From contig JAHFSX010000023.1 of the NCBI GenBank assembly GCA_023269675.1, positions 1 to 64,000 of the forward strand: DNA of 64,000 bases, in the 5' to 3' direction. Shown one piece after another: positions 23,668 to 31,834 of the stretch (position 1 is the stretch's first letter; every line of letters starts with the position of its first letter). The stretch is from Verrucomicrobiota bacterium. GTDB taxonomy: Bacteria; Verrucomicrobiota; Kiritimatiellia; RFP12; UBA1067. Under the pieces are notes generated by a model. It was not told where the DNA came from. It saw only the letters and a program-made list of their open reading frames with translations, and did no database searches. The position numbers and the translations under genes were made by a program.

Positions 23668-24744
23668 ATGCATACCAGAAACGACAGGCAAAAGGGCTCG
23701 GCCATTGTCACCGTGCTCGGGGTGATCAGCGTTGTGGTGATCATGTGCGGCTTGCTGGGCTTCACGGCGGCCCAACAGATGCGGAACTCTCAGGTCACGC
23801 GGGACCTGCTTAAAGCGCGAGTCATCGCGGAGTCGGGAATCAACGCGGCATATCATGCGGTGAAGACCGATTTCGCCAAGGCCAAAGGGTACTCGGCGCA
23901 GGCCGCTTTCGGGGACGGGACCTACGCGGTCAGGTCGGTTCCGTTGGCAAACGACGGGGGGGGGACCCGGGCCCTGTTCGTGTCCCAAGGGTTGTGCGGA
24001 CTGGGACGTTCGGTGGTTTCCGCGGATCTCACGAACCGCAACAAGAATGGCAGCGGCTATTTGGATCTGGGCTACGACATTCTGGCGGGGAGCACGTTGA
24101 CGATGTCAGGCTATTTAGGCGCGGGCCTGACAAAAATCCACGCCAACGGCACCTTGAAGAAGTCGGGCCCCTACGCTTGCGTCGGGACGACGGCTACAAG
24201 CACGGGCCTGGTGACGTGGGACAGTGCCGTGGGGCTGACGCTCTTGTCCTACCAGCCGGCTGTGCCGGTTTTCACCGACGCGCTGAAGAAGGCCATCGAC
24301 GCCCTGATCGCGGAGGCCGTCAAGAACGGCGCGGTCTACGCCACCAGCGCGGCCATTCCCGCGGCTCCGCCCGGAGGGGTGGCCTACTGCACGGAGACCC
24401 TCGCCAAGAACTGGATCAGGACGGGAACCGGCTGCTTCATCTTTGCGGGCACTGTGGACTTGGGCGGAAAGGGGGTTAACATCGCATCGGCGAACGGTTA
24501 CCCGGCCCTCATCGTAACGAGCGCGAGCGAGTTCAAGAGCACCCAGGTCTCGGTCTTCCACGGCGCGGTCCTCATCCCGAACGGGAAGCTCACTTTAAGC
24601 AACAACAACTCGATCTACGGGCCGGTCGTGGTCGGGCAGGCCATGACCTGCAGCGGTGCGGCGGTGTACGCGGGGGATAACGGCCTGGGGTTCAACGTGC
24701 CCGGCGGAGGGCCGGACAACGTGGTGGTTTCCGCCTGGCATTAG
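23668..24744 (+). CDS. PilX-like type IV pilus-associated surface protein
   Basis: 358 residues. The N-terminus 'RNDRQKGSAIVTVLGVISVVVIMCGLLGF' is a short basic leader followed by Gly and a long hydrophobic helix, as in prepilin-like proteins of the PilX type, which also share 'ARVIAESGINAAYHAV' right after the helix. The rest is a Gly/Ser/Thr/Ala-rich beta-type domain ('LTMSGYLGAGLTKIHANGTLKKSGPYA', 'FHGAVLIPNGKLTLSNNNSIYGPVVVG') resembling a parallel beta-helix or bactofilin-like solenoid. Glu at position 5 of the mature helix is absent, as in many minor pilins. No other pilus gene is near, so it is an orphan relying on a distant machine. Moderately sure. Confidence 0.65.
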   Translation: MHTRNDRQKGSAIVTVLGVISVVVIMCGLLGFTAAQQMRNSQVTRDLLKARVIAESGINAAYHAVKTDFAKAKGYSAQAAFGDGTYAVRSVPLANDGGGTRALFVSQGLCGLGRSVVSADLTNRNKNGSGYLDLGYDILAGSTLTMSGYLGAGLTKIHANGTLKKSGPYACVGTTATSTGLVTWDSAVGLTLLSYQPAVPVFTDALKKAIDALIAEAVKNGAVYATSAAIPAAPPGGVAYCTETLAKNWIRTGTGCFIFAGTVDLGGKGVNIASANGYPALIVTSASEFKSTQVSVFHGAVLIPNGKLTLSNNNSIYGPVVVGQAMTCSGAAVYAGDNGLGFNVPGGGPDNVVVSAWH

Positions 24745-24782
24745 CCCTGTGCGGAAACGGTGGAGGACGGAAACAGGCATGA

Positions 24783-24808
24783 GGGCGGGCCGGTGAGTCC
24801 CGCCCTTA
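24783..24808 (+). terminator. Possible terminator after the PilX-like gene
   Basis: GGGCGGG and CCCGCCC form a 7-bp stem with a nine-base loop, followed by a weak T-rich stretch, 38 bases after the stop. The 200 bases up to 25004 contain nothing else supported. Confidence 0.5.
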
Positions 24809-25004
24809 TCGTTTCCCATTCGGACATCGCACCGGTCTTGGCGCGGCAGTGCTTGGCGATGGCGACCGCCTCTCGGTTGCGGAAGGCGGCGGGTTCAGGC
24901 GGGCCGGAAGGCGGCGCGGGCCGTCGGGCACACGTTCAAGAGGGCGTTCGCCGGCACGGCTTCGCGACGTACCCTGCCGTGCGTGCTTCGGCCGATTCTC
25001 TGAA

Positions 25005-25550
25005 TCAAGGCCGCTTCTTCAGCATGACGCCCCCGACACGCATCGTGAGATCGAAGACGTAATTGCTCTTCAGGTGGAAATTGGCGTCACTCATCAGCAC
25101 GCCGTCCTTGTCCTTTACCGGGGTGACCAGCAAAAGGATCAGGTGGTCTTTCTTTTCGGCCTTGTTCTTCCTAATCCTGGAATCAAGGATCCCATGGATT
25201 TCAAAGCCGTAGCCTGCCTTTTTAATACTCGTCTGCGTCAGCCTGGCATCGCCGATTCCGACGGCAACGGTGCTGTCGCTGTTGATCTCGACCTCAAGGG
25301 GCACCTTGCCGAGGTCTTTATCCAGCGCGGCATCCAAGAACCTTCCTTCTCCCGTCCATGTGCCAATCAGAGCCGGATTGGCGGCAACGACGCCTTCCTT
25401 GTCGGCCGCCTGCCCGGTGCATGACAGGACCATTACCGTGAGAAGAAGGATTGAGCTTCTCAACTTGGACTGACGGCGAATCGCTTTCCCGAGGCGCTCC
25501 GCCTGGGCGCCGGCAGGCGGATTGAGAATTCCGACGATTATTTTCTTCAT
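25005..25550 (-). CDS. Unrecognised secreted lipocalin-like protein
   Basis: 181 residues from ATG 25550, which has GGAGATC in front. The N-terminus is unusual: a polar, basic stretch of about 30 residues precedes the hydrophobic segment 'SSILLLTVMVLSCTGQAA', giving a long signal peptide or a lipoprotein signal with a poor lipobox (VLSC). The mature part is beta-rich: 'NPALIGTWTGEGRFLDAALD', 'VPLEVEINSDSTVAVGIGDARLTQTSIKKAGYGFEIHG', ending basic 'MLKKRP', and reads like a small beta-barrel such as a lipocalin-type fold. I do not recognise the family. It follows, 131 bases later and on the same strand, a small membrane-protein gene. Confidence 0.6.
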   Translation of the reverse strand: MKKIIVGILNPPAGAQAERLGKAIRRQSKLRSSILLLTVMVLSCTGQAADKEGVVAANPALIGTWTGEGRFLDAALDKDLGKVPLEVEINSDSTVAVGIGDARLTQTSIKKAGYGFEIHGILDSRIRKNKAEKKDHLILLLVTPVKDKDGVLMSDANFHLKSNYVFDLTMRVGGVMLKKRP

Positions 25551-25681
25551 CTGCTGATCTCCTTTAGGGTTTGGCCGAGCGTCGCTAGTCACCGGACGAC
25601 TGATACATGGTCTTGCTTGATGTCGCTCGGGATTTCAAGCGGCCGGTCTTCATTGCGGTTATTTCCTCTTTCCAGCGGACG

Positions 25682-26131
25682 TCACTCCTGAGGCGTTCCG
25701 AGACCCGCGTTCGCGCGGGTTGAGGAATCGCCTCCGGGAGTTGGTTGGAGCTCCATTTCTCTTCTTGCATCTTGCGGGATCTCGTCCCTCATCACGGCGC
25801 GAGTCGTGGTCTTTATCTGGAGTTGCCACGGCAGAATCGCCAACACGACCAAGACAATCAGAAGGATATCTTTCTTCTTCCGTTCAATCTGCATCATCCG
25901 TGGTTCGATGGCGCGTGCTATCAACACTGCCAGCGCGACGGCCATGACTGGCGCAAGCACCGAAGCGGCGACCCTGACGTGCTGGCTGAAAAGGAACGGC
26001 ACACGCCCGAGAATGACACTCAGGGTTGAGGTGACCATTTCCACCAAAAGGATCAGTACCCGGAAGATCACAACAGTTGCAGCGACTGGCAACCACAGAT
26101 CGGTTCGGTTTCCTCCTGTCTCATTCATCAT
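25682..26131 (-). CDS. Unrecognised membrane protein with three hydrophobic segments
   Basis: 149 residues from ATG 26131 (GGAG seven bases upstream; the frame extends further without a site). Hydrophobic segments: 'LPVAATVVIFRVLILLVEMV', 'VAASVLAPVMAVALAVLIARAI' and 'ILLIVLVVLAILPWQL', with an intervening basic stretch 'EPRMMQIERKKK'. The tail is polar and Gly/Thr/Ala-rich. No family motif is recognised; it may be a small inner-membrane protein. It may share a transcript with the secreted protein gene that follows. Confidence 0.55.
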   Translation of the reverse strand: MMNETGGNRTDLWLPVAATVVIFRVLILLVEMVTSTLSVILGRVPFLFSQHVRVAASVLAPVMAVALAVLIARAIEPRMMQIERKKKDILLIVLVVLAILPWQLQIKTTTRAVMRDEIPQDARREMELQPTPGGDSSTRANAGLGTPQE

Positions 26132-26270
26132 CTGTGCTCCAACATAATTTCTGCGCCCCATCGCAAATCTCGGGCAGTGTGCCCGTCCGCGACATCCGCC
26201 CATGTTCAGTCAGAACTTTGACAAGTCCCGCGCGGTCCGTCAAGCGCGGATGCGTGGGGCGCACGCACGA

Positions 26271-26541
26271 GGGTGTGATTCAACTTGGTTGAATCCACAC
26301 CCGAAGGAGGAGTTAGGAGTTGCAATGCCCTGAAAGTGAACGCGTTCGCGTGATGACGAGAGTCCGTGTCCGTGTCTTTAAAATGAAGTCACACGTATGG
26401 CTCCAAGAAACGGTTCTTCGCGGAAGGGTTCCTCCTTGTCTAACGCCCTGTTCTCAAGGTTTTGTGCGCTTCCAACTCCTCAATCCTAACTCCTAAATTC
26501 TCCTTGGTGCGACTCCGTTTCAACGAAACTGAAGCGCACCC
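26271..26541 (+). repeat. 270-290 bp palindrome-bounded intergenic element, copy B
   Basis: Starts GGGTGTGATTCAAC-ttg-GTTGAATCCACACCC and ends with the palindrome GGTGCGACTCCG...GAAGCGCACC. Same inner AGGAGTTAGGAGTTGCAATG, CCAAGAAACGGTTCTTCGCG and CCTAACTCCTAAATTC tracts as copy A, same orientation. It shares no open frame with the other copies. Confidence 0.8.
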
Positions 26542-26675
26542 CACGCACGATCCGTTTGCGGATGCCCTTCCGGGCGCACAACAAACCGGCTTTGTGCGGC
26601 AAACTTCTTTTCAGGCATGAGGGTGCACTGTTCGTTGTGGCGCCGTGAGGCGCCTACAGAGGAAGCGCGCGTGCG

Positions 26676-26890
26676 CCCTTTGCGAACAGGGCGAGCCCCC
26701 GTTTCATTGACCTCAACGGGGCAGGGGCGCCTCAGCACCCCGCTCGTGCGCGGTCCGGGACGTCCCGCGCTACGGCTGCCGCAGCACCGGTAGGGGCGGA
26801 CGTCTCGGACGCCCCACAAGCGTCGATAGTCTAACGGTCAATGGAACGGGGATGCGCCCCTTGCGAACAGGGCGAGCCCCGCATCCTTTA
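26676..26890. repeat. Two-copy repeat with an extragenic palindrome between
   Basis: GTGCGCCCTTTGCGAACAGG (26676 on) recurs as ATGCGCCCCTTGCGAACAGG (from about 26851), each running on into GCGAGCCCC and flanked by complementary bases, so each can fold. Between them at 26789-26815 is a minus-strand palindrome with the CCCTACC tail. Nothing else is supported between copy B and the gene at 27008. Confidence 0.6.
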
Positions 26891-27007
26891 CAGGTGAGGG
26901 TCGATTCTGTAATATAGCGCGTCAATAGACGAAGTTCAGTAACGGTCAGCCGTGACCGCATCGGCGCTCCGCGATGAAGCGGACCGGATGACGCAAAGGA
27001 TGTATTT

Positions 27008-28003
27008 ATGAAGGCCATCGGATTGCTCTCGGGCGGGTTGGATTCGACGCTCGCGGTGCGGTTGATTTCGGAAATGGGCATCGAGGTGATCGCCGTCAAG
27101 TTCACGTCGCCGTTCTGCCAGTGCGATTCGGGCGGGTGCTGCCATGCGGCGGAGGTTGCGCGCCAGATGGGGCTGGCGCTCACGACGTTCAGCAAGGGCG
27201 ACGACTACCTCGACGTGGTGCGGCACCCCAGGCACGGGCACGGGGTCGGCATGAACCCGTGCATCGACTGCCGGATCTTCATGCTCCGGAAGACGAAGGC
27301 CTACATGGAGGAGATCGGCGCCGCCTTCCTGTTCACGGGCGAGGTCCTCGGACAGCGGCCCATGAGCCAGCACCGCCACGCCATGGAAATCATCGAGCGG
27401 GAGTCCGGGCTGGAGGGGCAGATCGTGCGGCCGCTCTCGGCGCAGCACCTGGCGCCGACCGAGGCCGAGGTGAAGGGCTGGATCGACCGCGACAAGCTGC
27501 TGGGCATGAACGGTCGCAGCCGTAAACCGCAGCTCGCCCTGGCCGAGGAGTACGGGATCAAGGGCTTCGCCTGTCCGGCCGGGGGCTGCCTGCTGACGGA
27601 CCCGAGCTTCTCGGCCAAGCTGCGCGACCTGTTCGCCCACCGGGAGAAGACGGGCATGCGGGACATCGCGCTGCTCAAGATCGGCCGCCATTTCCGCTCC
27701 GGAGAGAGCAAGGTCATTTGCGCGCGCAACGGGGCCGAGAGCGACGCGCTGCGGCAGCGGGCAGGCGAAGGCGACCTCCTGTTCGAGGCGGCCGAGTGCA
27801 TGGGGCCGGTGGTGCTGCTGGAGGGCGAGGCCGAAGAGGCGGCGGTCCGGTTGGCGGCGGAGGCCGCGGCGGCCTATGCGGACGGTGACGCGCCGGAGGT
27901 CTCCGTCAAGTGCTGGTCGCGCCAGTCTGAACGCCTGCTCCGCGTGGCGCGTCCGGACCGGTCCGCTTTGCAGCCTTATTGCGTTCATTCCGCGAAAGCC
28001 TGA
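27008..28003 (+). CDS. PP-loop thiouridylase-like ATPase with C-terminal NFACT-R-like domain (paralog 2)
   Basis: 331 residues; AAGGA before ATG 27008. PP-loop 'LLSGGLDSTLAVRL' at residues 6-19, then a Cys-rich insert 'SPFCQCDSGGCCHAAEVA' absent from paralog 1, 'GMNPCIDCRIFML', 'FTGEVLGQRPMSQHRHAM' and 'FACPAGGCLLTDPSF'. The C-terminal third ('GRHFRSGESKVICARNGAES...AGEGDLLF...GPVVLLEG') matches the same NFACT-R-like RNA-binding module. Predicted to adenylate a tRNA uridine and receive sulfur. The gene directly downstream is a cysteine desulfurase, the usual sulfur source, which strengthens this. The extra cysteines may hold an Fe-S cluster or relay persulfide. Confidence 0.82.
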   Translation: MKAIGLLSGGLDSTLAVRLISEMGIEVIAVKFTSPFCQCDSGGCCHAAEVARQMGLALTTFSKGDDYLDVVRHPRHGHGVGMNPCIDCRIFMLRKTKAYMEEIGAAFLFTGEVLGQRPMSQHRHAMEIIERESGLEGQIVRPLSAQHLAPTEAEVKGWIDRDKLLGMNGRSRKPQLALAEEYGIKGFACPAGGCLLTDPSFSAKLRDLFAHREKTGMRDIALLKIGRHFRSGESKVICARNGAESDALRQRAGEGDLLFEAAECMGPVVLLEGEAEEAAVRLAAEAAAAYADGDAPEVSVKCWSRQSERLLRVARPDRSALQPYCVHSAKA

Positions 28004-28030
28004 GGCAGGCGTCGACACGAGGTGCGGCGA

Positions 28031-29170
28031 ATGAGAGCTGGTGCGGACGGTGAAAGGCGTTACCTCGACTACGCGGCCTCCGCGCCGCCGTATCCCGAGG
28101 CGCTGGACGCGCAGGCGGAAGCGGCGCGGCGCTGGTTCGGCAACCCTTCGGCCGGGCACGCGGCGGGGCGGTCGGCGGCGCTTGAACTGCGGCGTCTGAA
28201 AACGGCGTTCGCGCGCGCGCTGGATTTCCCGGACGGACGCGTGGTGCTGATGTCCGGCGCGACCGAAGCGAACAACTGGGTGATCCGCAGCGTCATGGCG
28301 CGTTTTCCCCAAGGCCGGGTTCTGGTGGCGGCGGATGTCCACGCCTCGGTGTGGCAGGCCGCCCGCCTGTTTGAGGCGCGCATGGACGTGCTCGCGCCGG
28401 ACCGGACCGGCCGCGTCACGCCGGCCGCCTTGGCGGACGCGCTGAGACCGGACACGCGGCTCTTCTGCTGTTCGCACGCGGTCAACGAGACCGGGGTGGT
28501 CCACGACGTGGCGGCGCTGTCGGCCCTCTGCGCGCGGCGCGGCGTCTTGTGCCACGCGGACGGAGCGCAGGCGGTGGGGCATGTGCCGGTGCGGCTCTCG
28601 GAGCTGTGCTGCGAGTTCTACGTGTTCGCGGCTCACAAGTTCGGGGGGCCGCGCGGGTGCGGCGGCGTCTGCCTGAGGTGGGCCGGCGGAGCGGGCTGGC
28701 TGGCGGGCGGGGAGCAGGAGGACGGTCTGCGCGCGGGCACCGAGAATCTGCCGGGACTGGCGGGAGCGGCGGTCGCGCTCGGCCGGTCGTTGGCCACGCT
28801 GCCGCGGGAAGCGGAGCGCCTGCGTGCGCTGGCCTGCCGCCTCGCGGCGGCCGCGCGCGGCGCGGATGCGGCGTGCCGCTTGAACGGCGATCCGGCGGCG
28901 GGGCTGCCGGGACTGGTGTCGCTCTCGTTCGCGGGACTCGACGGCCACGCGCTGGCGGCGGATCTCGACCACCAGGGCTTTGAGGTGGGCACGGGCTCGG
29001 CCTGTGCCGGGTCGCGGCCCGCGCCGTCGCGGGCGCTGCTGGCGGCGGGGCTCTCGCCCGAGGAGGCGCTGGGCACCGTGCGCGTGTCCATGGGGCGGCT
29101 GACGGGCGAAATCGACGTTGATGCGGTGATTGCGGCGCTGACGGCGACGGTGCGCCGCCACAGGGGATGA
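28031..29170 (+). CDS. Cysteine desulfurase-like aminotransferase class V (NifS/IscS type)
   Basis: 379 residues from ATG 28031 (GAGGTG upstream; an in-frame GTG at 28022 is less likely). PLP enzyme that takes sulfur from cysteine as a persulfide. Seen: 'RYLDYAASAPPYPEAL', 'GNPSAGHAAGRSA', 'MSGATEANNWVI', 'CHADGAQAVGHVPV', PLP-lysine Lys203 in 'VFAAHKFGGPRGCGG', 'LRAGTENLPGLAGAAVA' and the sulfur-carrying Cys325 in 'TGSACAGSRPAPS'. Rather short loop around Cys suggests the NifS/IscS class. It starts 27 bases after the PP-loop gene, so sulfur handoff to that enzyme is the natural inference. Confidence 0.9.
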   Translation: MRAGADGERRYLDYAASAPPYPEALDAQAEAARRWFGNPSAGHAAGRSAALELRRLKTAFARALDFPDGRVVLMSGATEANNWVIRSVMARFPQGRVLVAADVHASVWQAARLFEARMDVLAPDRTGRVTPAALADALRPDTRLFCCSHAVNETGVVHDVAALSALCARRGVLCHADGAQAVGHVPVRLSELCCEFYVFAAHKFGGPRGCGGVCLRWAGGAGWLAGGEQEDGLRAGTENLPGLAGAAVALGRSLATLPREAERLRALACRLAAAARGADAACRLNGDPAAGLPGLVSLSFAGLDGHALAADLDHQGFEVGTGSACAGSRPAPSRALLAAGLSPEEALGTVRVSMGRLTGEIDVDAVIAALTATVRRHRG

Positions 29171-29252
29171 TCAGACCGGGCGGACGCTGCGGCCTGTCTT
29201 TGCGGACGGCTCGTGGCGCCGTCCCTGCCAAAGGATACGGGCGAGGTTCGAT

Positions 29253-30386
29253 ATGGCGGACAACGACGCGGTTTTTAAGGCGCATGCGGTGCAGGTACAC
29301 GGACCCTCGGCGGACGAGGCGCGCGAAGCTTTTCTGCGGTTGCCGCGCCAGGGCTGCCTGGCGGCGGTGTGCCCGTGGGAAAGCCGTCTGGAGCTGCTGG
29401 CCGCGCTCGAAGAGTCGGGCGCGTTCGCGATCCTCTTCTCGGTGACCGACGGGTTCACGGCGGTGCGCATCGAAGCGCTCAAAGGCAAGGCCGGGCCGTG
29501 CTATGACACGGGGCGCAGCGCGGTCTACCGCGGCGGTGCGGCGGCGCTGGATGATGACCGCCATCTGATCGTCGGCAAGCTCCGCGTGTGCGAGAAGACC
29601 GGCGGGCTCTACACGCTGTGGCCGTATCGCGACGTGCTGACCGTGACGGAAGCCGACCCGGCCTTGCGGGCGCGGCTGGACAGCGACCCGGCGCCGTTCG
29701 ACTGCAACACCTTGGATGCGGACTGCCGGCGGTTGGCGGCGATGCTGGAGAACGTTCAACGCCCAACGCCCAACGTTCAACTTTCAGCGTACGTCTATCC
29801 GGGGCCTTTCCGCGCGCTGGTGCTGCAGGACGGGCGCGTGGTGCGGCGCGGCGCGGCGGTTCTCGTGGAGGAGTGCGTGGCCGCGCAGAACGGAATGGTG
29901 CGGTTGCCGCTCGCCCGGGCGCACGAGGCGCGCCCGTGCGAGACCTATGCGGCGGCCTGCCGCGAGCGGGGTGCGGCGTTCATCTTGGAGCCGCTCGGCA
30001 GCGGAGGCGCGCGCGTGGCGGCGCTTGCCGATACGGCAGCCGGACTGGAAGGTCCGGCGCTGGACGCTTTGCGTGCGGCGCCCCGCGATTTCAAACAGCG
30101 GCTGCTGCAGCTCATCGAGGCGCGCGAGCCGTATCTGGTGCTGACGGGCAGCGATCCGGGGGCGGCGGGCGGGTGCTGTCCGAGCACGCAGGTGGGCGCG
30201 GTCAACCGGCTGGTCAGGGCCGGGGCGCTGCAGGCGTACGCGCCGCCCGCGCCGCCTGAGTCCTGCACGGCGACGTTCTACGCTTTTCCCTCCGAGATCT
30301 GCGCCGGGAAGAAGCACGGTCCGGAATTCCGCCTGTGCGAGCGGGTCCGCGCGCAGGCCGCGGCGGCGCTGCGCGAGGGCTGTTAG
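29253..30386 (+). CDS. Protein of unknown function in the thiolase-desulfurase operon, with an in-frame repeat insert
   Basis: 377 residues; GAGG seven bases before ATG 29253, 82 bases after the desulfurase. No signal peptide or membrane span. Cys appears in conserved-looking contexts near the end: 'GAAGGCCPSTQVGAVNRLV', 'PPESCTATFYAFPSEICAGKKHGPEF' and 'RLCERVRAQAAAALREGC'. The middle has several beta-strand/helix repeats ('EECVAAQNGMVRLPLARAHEARPCETYAAACRERGAAFILEP' region). I do not recognise the family. Residues 167-179 (NVQRPTPNVQLSA) come from a short repeat otherwise found between genes. The Cys-rich end and operon suggest a role in sulfur handling, by inference only. Confidence 0.6.
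   Translation: MADNDAVFKAHAVQVHGPSADEAREAFLRLPRQGCLAAVCPWESRLELLAALEESGAFAILFSVTDGFTAVRIEALKGKAGPCYDTGRSAVYRGGAAALDDDRHLIVGKLRVCEKTGGLYTLWPYRDVLTVTEADPALRARLDSDPAPFDCNTLDADCRRLAAMLENVQRPTPNVQLSAYVYPGPFRALVLQDGRVVRRGAAVLVEECVAAQNGMVRLPLARAHEARPCETYAAACRERGAAFILEPLGSGGARVAALADTAAGLEGPALDALRAAPRDFKQRLLQLIEAREPYLVLTGSDPGAAGGCCPSTQVGAVNRLVRAGALQAYAPPAPPESCTATFYAFPSEICAGKKHGPEFRLCERVRAQAAAALREGC
29751..29789 (+). repeat. Intergenic-type repeat inside a coding region
   Basis: AACGTTCAACGCCCAACGCC and the following AACGTTCAACTTTCAG match the AACATCGAACGTTCAAC family of the spacer at 12584-12757. Its 39 bases are 13 codons, so the frame is kept. Confidence 0.65.
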
Positions 30387-30448
30387 GTTCGCATGAACCG
30401 CGCGGCCCGCGGCGGCTTGCCCATGGGTGCCCCGCGTGACGCTCGACC

Positions 30449-30477
30449 GGCCCGCAGGGAACTGCGGGCCTTTTTTT
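30449..30477 (+). terminator. Strong Rho-independent terminator
   Basis: GGCCCGCAG-ggaa-CTGCGGGCC followed by seven T, about 60 bases after the stop of the unknown gene; it would end the 27-30.4 kb operon. Confidence 0.92.
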
Positions 30478-30599
30478 GCAGTTTTTCGGTCGACGGTCAG
30501 GTTCTGCGGGTGGCTGAAGGCCTCGCGGAACGTAAAAAAACGATGAAATAGGCTATAAAACCTTTAAATATGCGCTTAATAAATACTCTCTCTTGTCTA

Positions 30600-30628
30600 T
30601 TGACATGCTTGGTCATGATTGGTAATCT
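30600..30628 (+). promoter_or_regulatory. Promoter of the sulfate-binding protein gene
   Basis: TTGACA (30600-30605), exactly 17 bases, TAATCT (30623-30628), in a locally AT-rich stretch about 80 bases before the start codon. The upstream A/T tracts (30535-30595) could serve as an UP element. Confidence 0.8.
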
Positions 30629-30709
30629 GTCGCCCAATTCAAGCCGCTGAAGGCTGCAGAAACCTTAAACGATGAACCCGGCAGCGATGCCAGATGAAAA
30701 GGAGCCGAC

Positions 30710-31780
30710 ATGAACACCATACGCAAAACAGTCAGAACCGCAGGAATCCTCGCCTTGGCCGCGACAGGTCTTCTGGCGGTAGAAGTCACTGAACTTCTGA
30801 ACGTCTCGTATGACCCGACCCGCGAACTTTACAAGGATTACAATCAGGCCTTCGGCCAATGGTACGAGAAGGAGCACGGGGGCAAGAAGATCACGGTCAA
30901 GCAGTCGCACGGCGGATCGGGCAAGCAGGCCCGCGCCGTGATCGACGGGCTGGAGGCGGACGTGCTGACCCTGGCCCTGGCCTACGACATCGACGAGGTG
31001 GCCGCCAAGGCGGGGCTGCTGGGGGCGGACTGGCAGGCGAAGCTGCCGCACAACAGCGCCCCGTACACGTCGACGATCGTCTTCCTGGTCCGCAAGGGGA
31101 ATCCCAAGCAGATCAGGAACTGGGACGATCTGGTCAAACCGGGCGTCGCGGTGATCACCCCCAACCCCAAGACCTCGGGGGGCGCGCGCTGGAACCATCT
31201 GGCGGCCTGGGGCTATGTCCTGGACCGTGAGCTGGGCGGCGACCTCAGCAAGCTGAGCAAGCCCGAGTTCGCGCCGCAGGCCGCGGCCGCGCAGGCCAAG
31301 GCGCGGACCTTTATCGCCGACCTCTACAAACACGTGCCGGTGCTCGACTCCGGGGCGCGCGGGTCGACCACGACCTTTGTGCAGCGCGGCATCGGCGACG
31401 TGCTGCTGGCCTGGGAGAACGAGGCGTTTCTCGCGGTCAACGAGTTGGGCAAGGACAAATTCGACATCGTGGTGCCGCCCATCAGCATCCTGGCCGAGCC
31501 GGCCGTGGCGGTGGTGGACAAGGTGGCGGACAGGCGCGGGTCGCGCGCGCTGGCCGAGGCCTACCTCACGCACCTCTACAGCGCGGAAGGGCAGCGGATC
31601 GCGGCCCGGCACTACTACCGTCCGCGCACGCCGGAGCTGGCCGATCCAGCCGATATCGCCCGCTTCCCGGCGGTCAAGCTGATCACCATCGACGGTGTTT
31701 TCGGCGGCTGGCAGAAGGCGCAGAAGGAGCACTTCGCCGACGGCGGCGTCTTTGACCAGATCTACCTGCCGGTCAAGTGA
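30710..31780 (+). CDS. Periplasmic sulfate-binding protein (Sbp/CysP type)
   Basis: 356 residues with AAAAGGAG before the ATG. Signal peptide of about 23 residues. The mature protein follows the sulfate/thiosulfate receptor family: '[20 protein letters not shown]', '[27 protein letters not shown]', '[21 protein letters not shown]', '[21 protein letters not shown]', '[22 protein letters not shown]' and 'YRPRTPE'. These are the segments that bind the oxyanion through backbone NH and Ser/Thr groups. No CysT/CysW/CysA genes follow; the next gene is a porin, so the ABC parts must be elsewhere. Likely role: capture of sulfate, perhaps released by the sulfatases in this region. Confidence 0.93.
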   Translation: MNTIRKTVRTAGILALAATGLLAVEVTELLNVSYDPTRELYKDYNQAFGQWYEKEHGGKKITVKQSHGGSGKQARAVIDGLEADVLTLALAYDIDEVAAKAGLLGADWQAKLPHNSAPYTSTIVFLVRKGNPKQIRNWDDLVKPGVAVITPNPKTSGGARWNHLAAWGYVLDRELGGDLSKLSKPEFAPQAAAAQAKARTFIADLYKHVPVLDSGARGSTTTFVQRGIGDVLLAWENEAFLAVNELGKDKFDIVVPPISILAEPAVAVVDKVADRRGSRALAEAYLTHLYSAEGQRIAARHYYRPRTPELADPADIARFPAVKLITIDGVFGGWQKAQKEHFADGGVFDQIYLPVK

Positions 31781-31834
31781 TACACATGCTTCCCCCCGTC
31801 CACTCACGAACCTAACCTTTAAGGAGACCCACAC

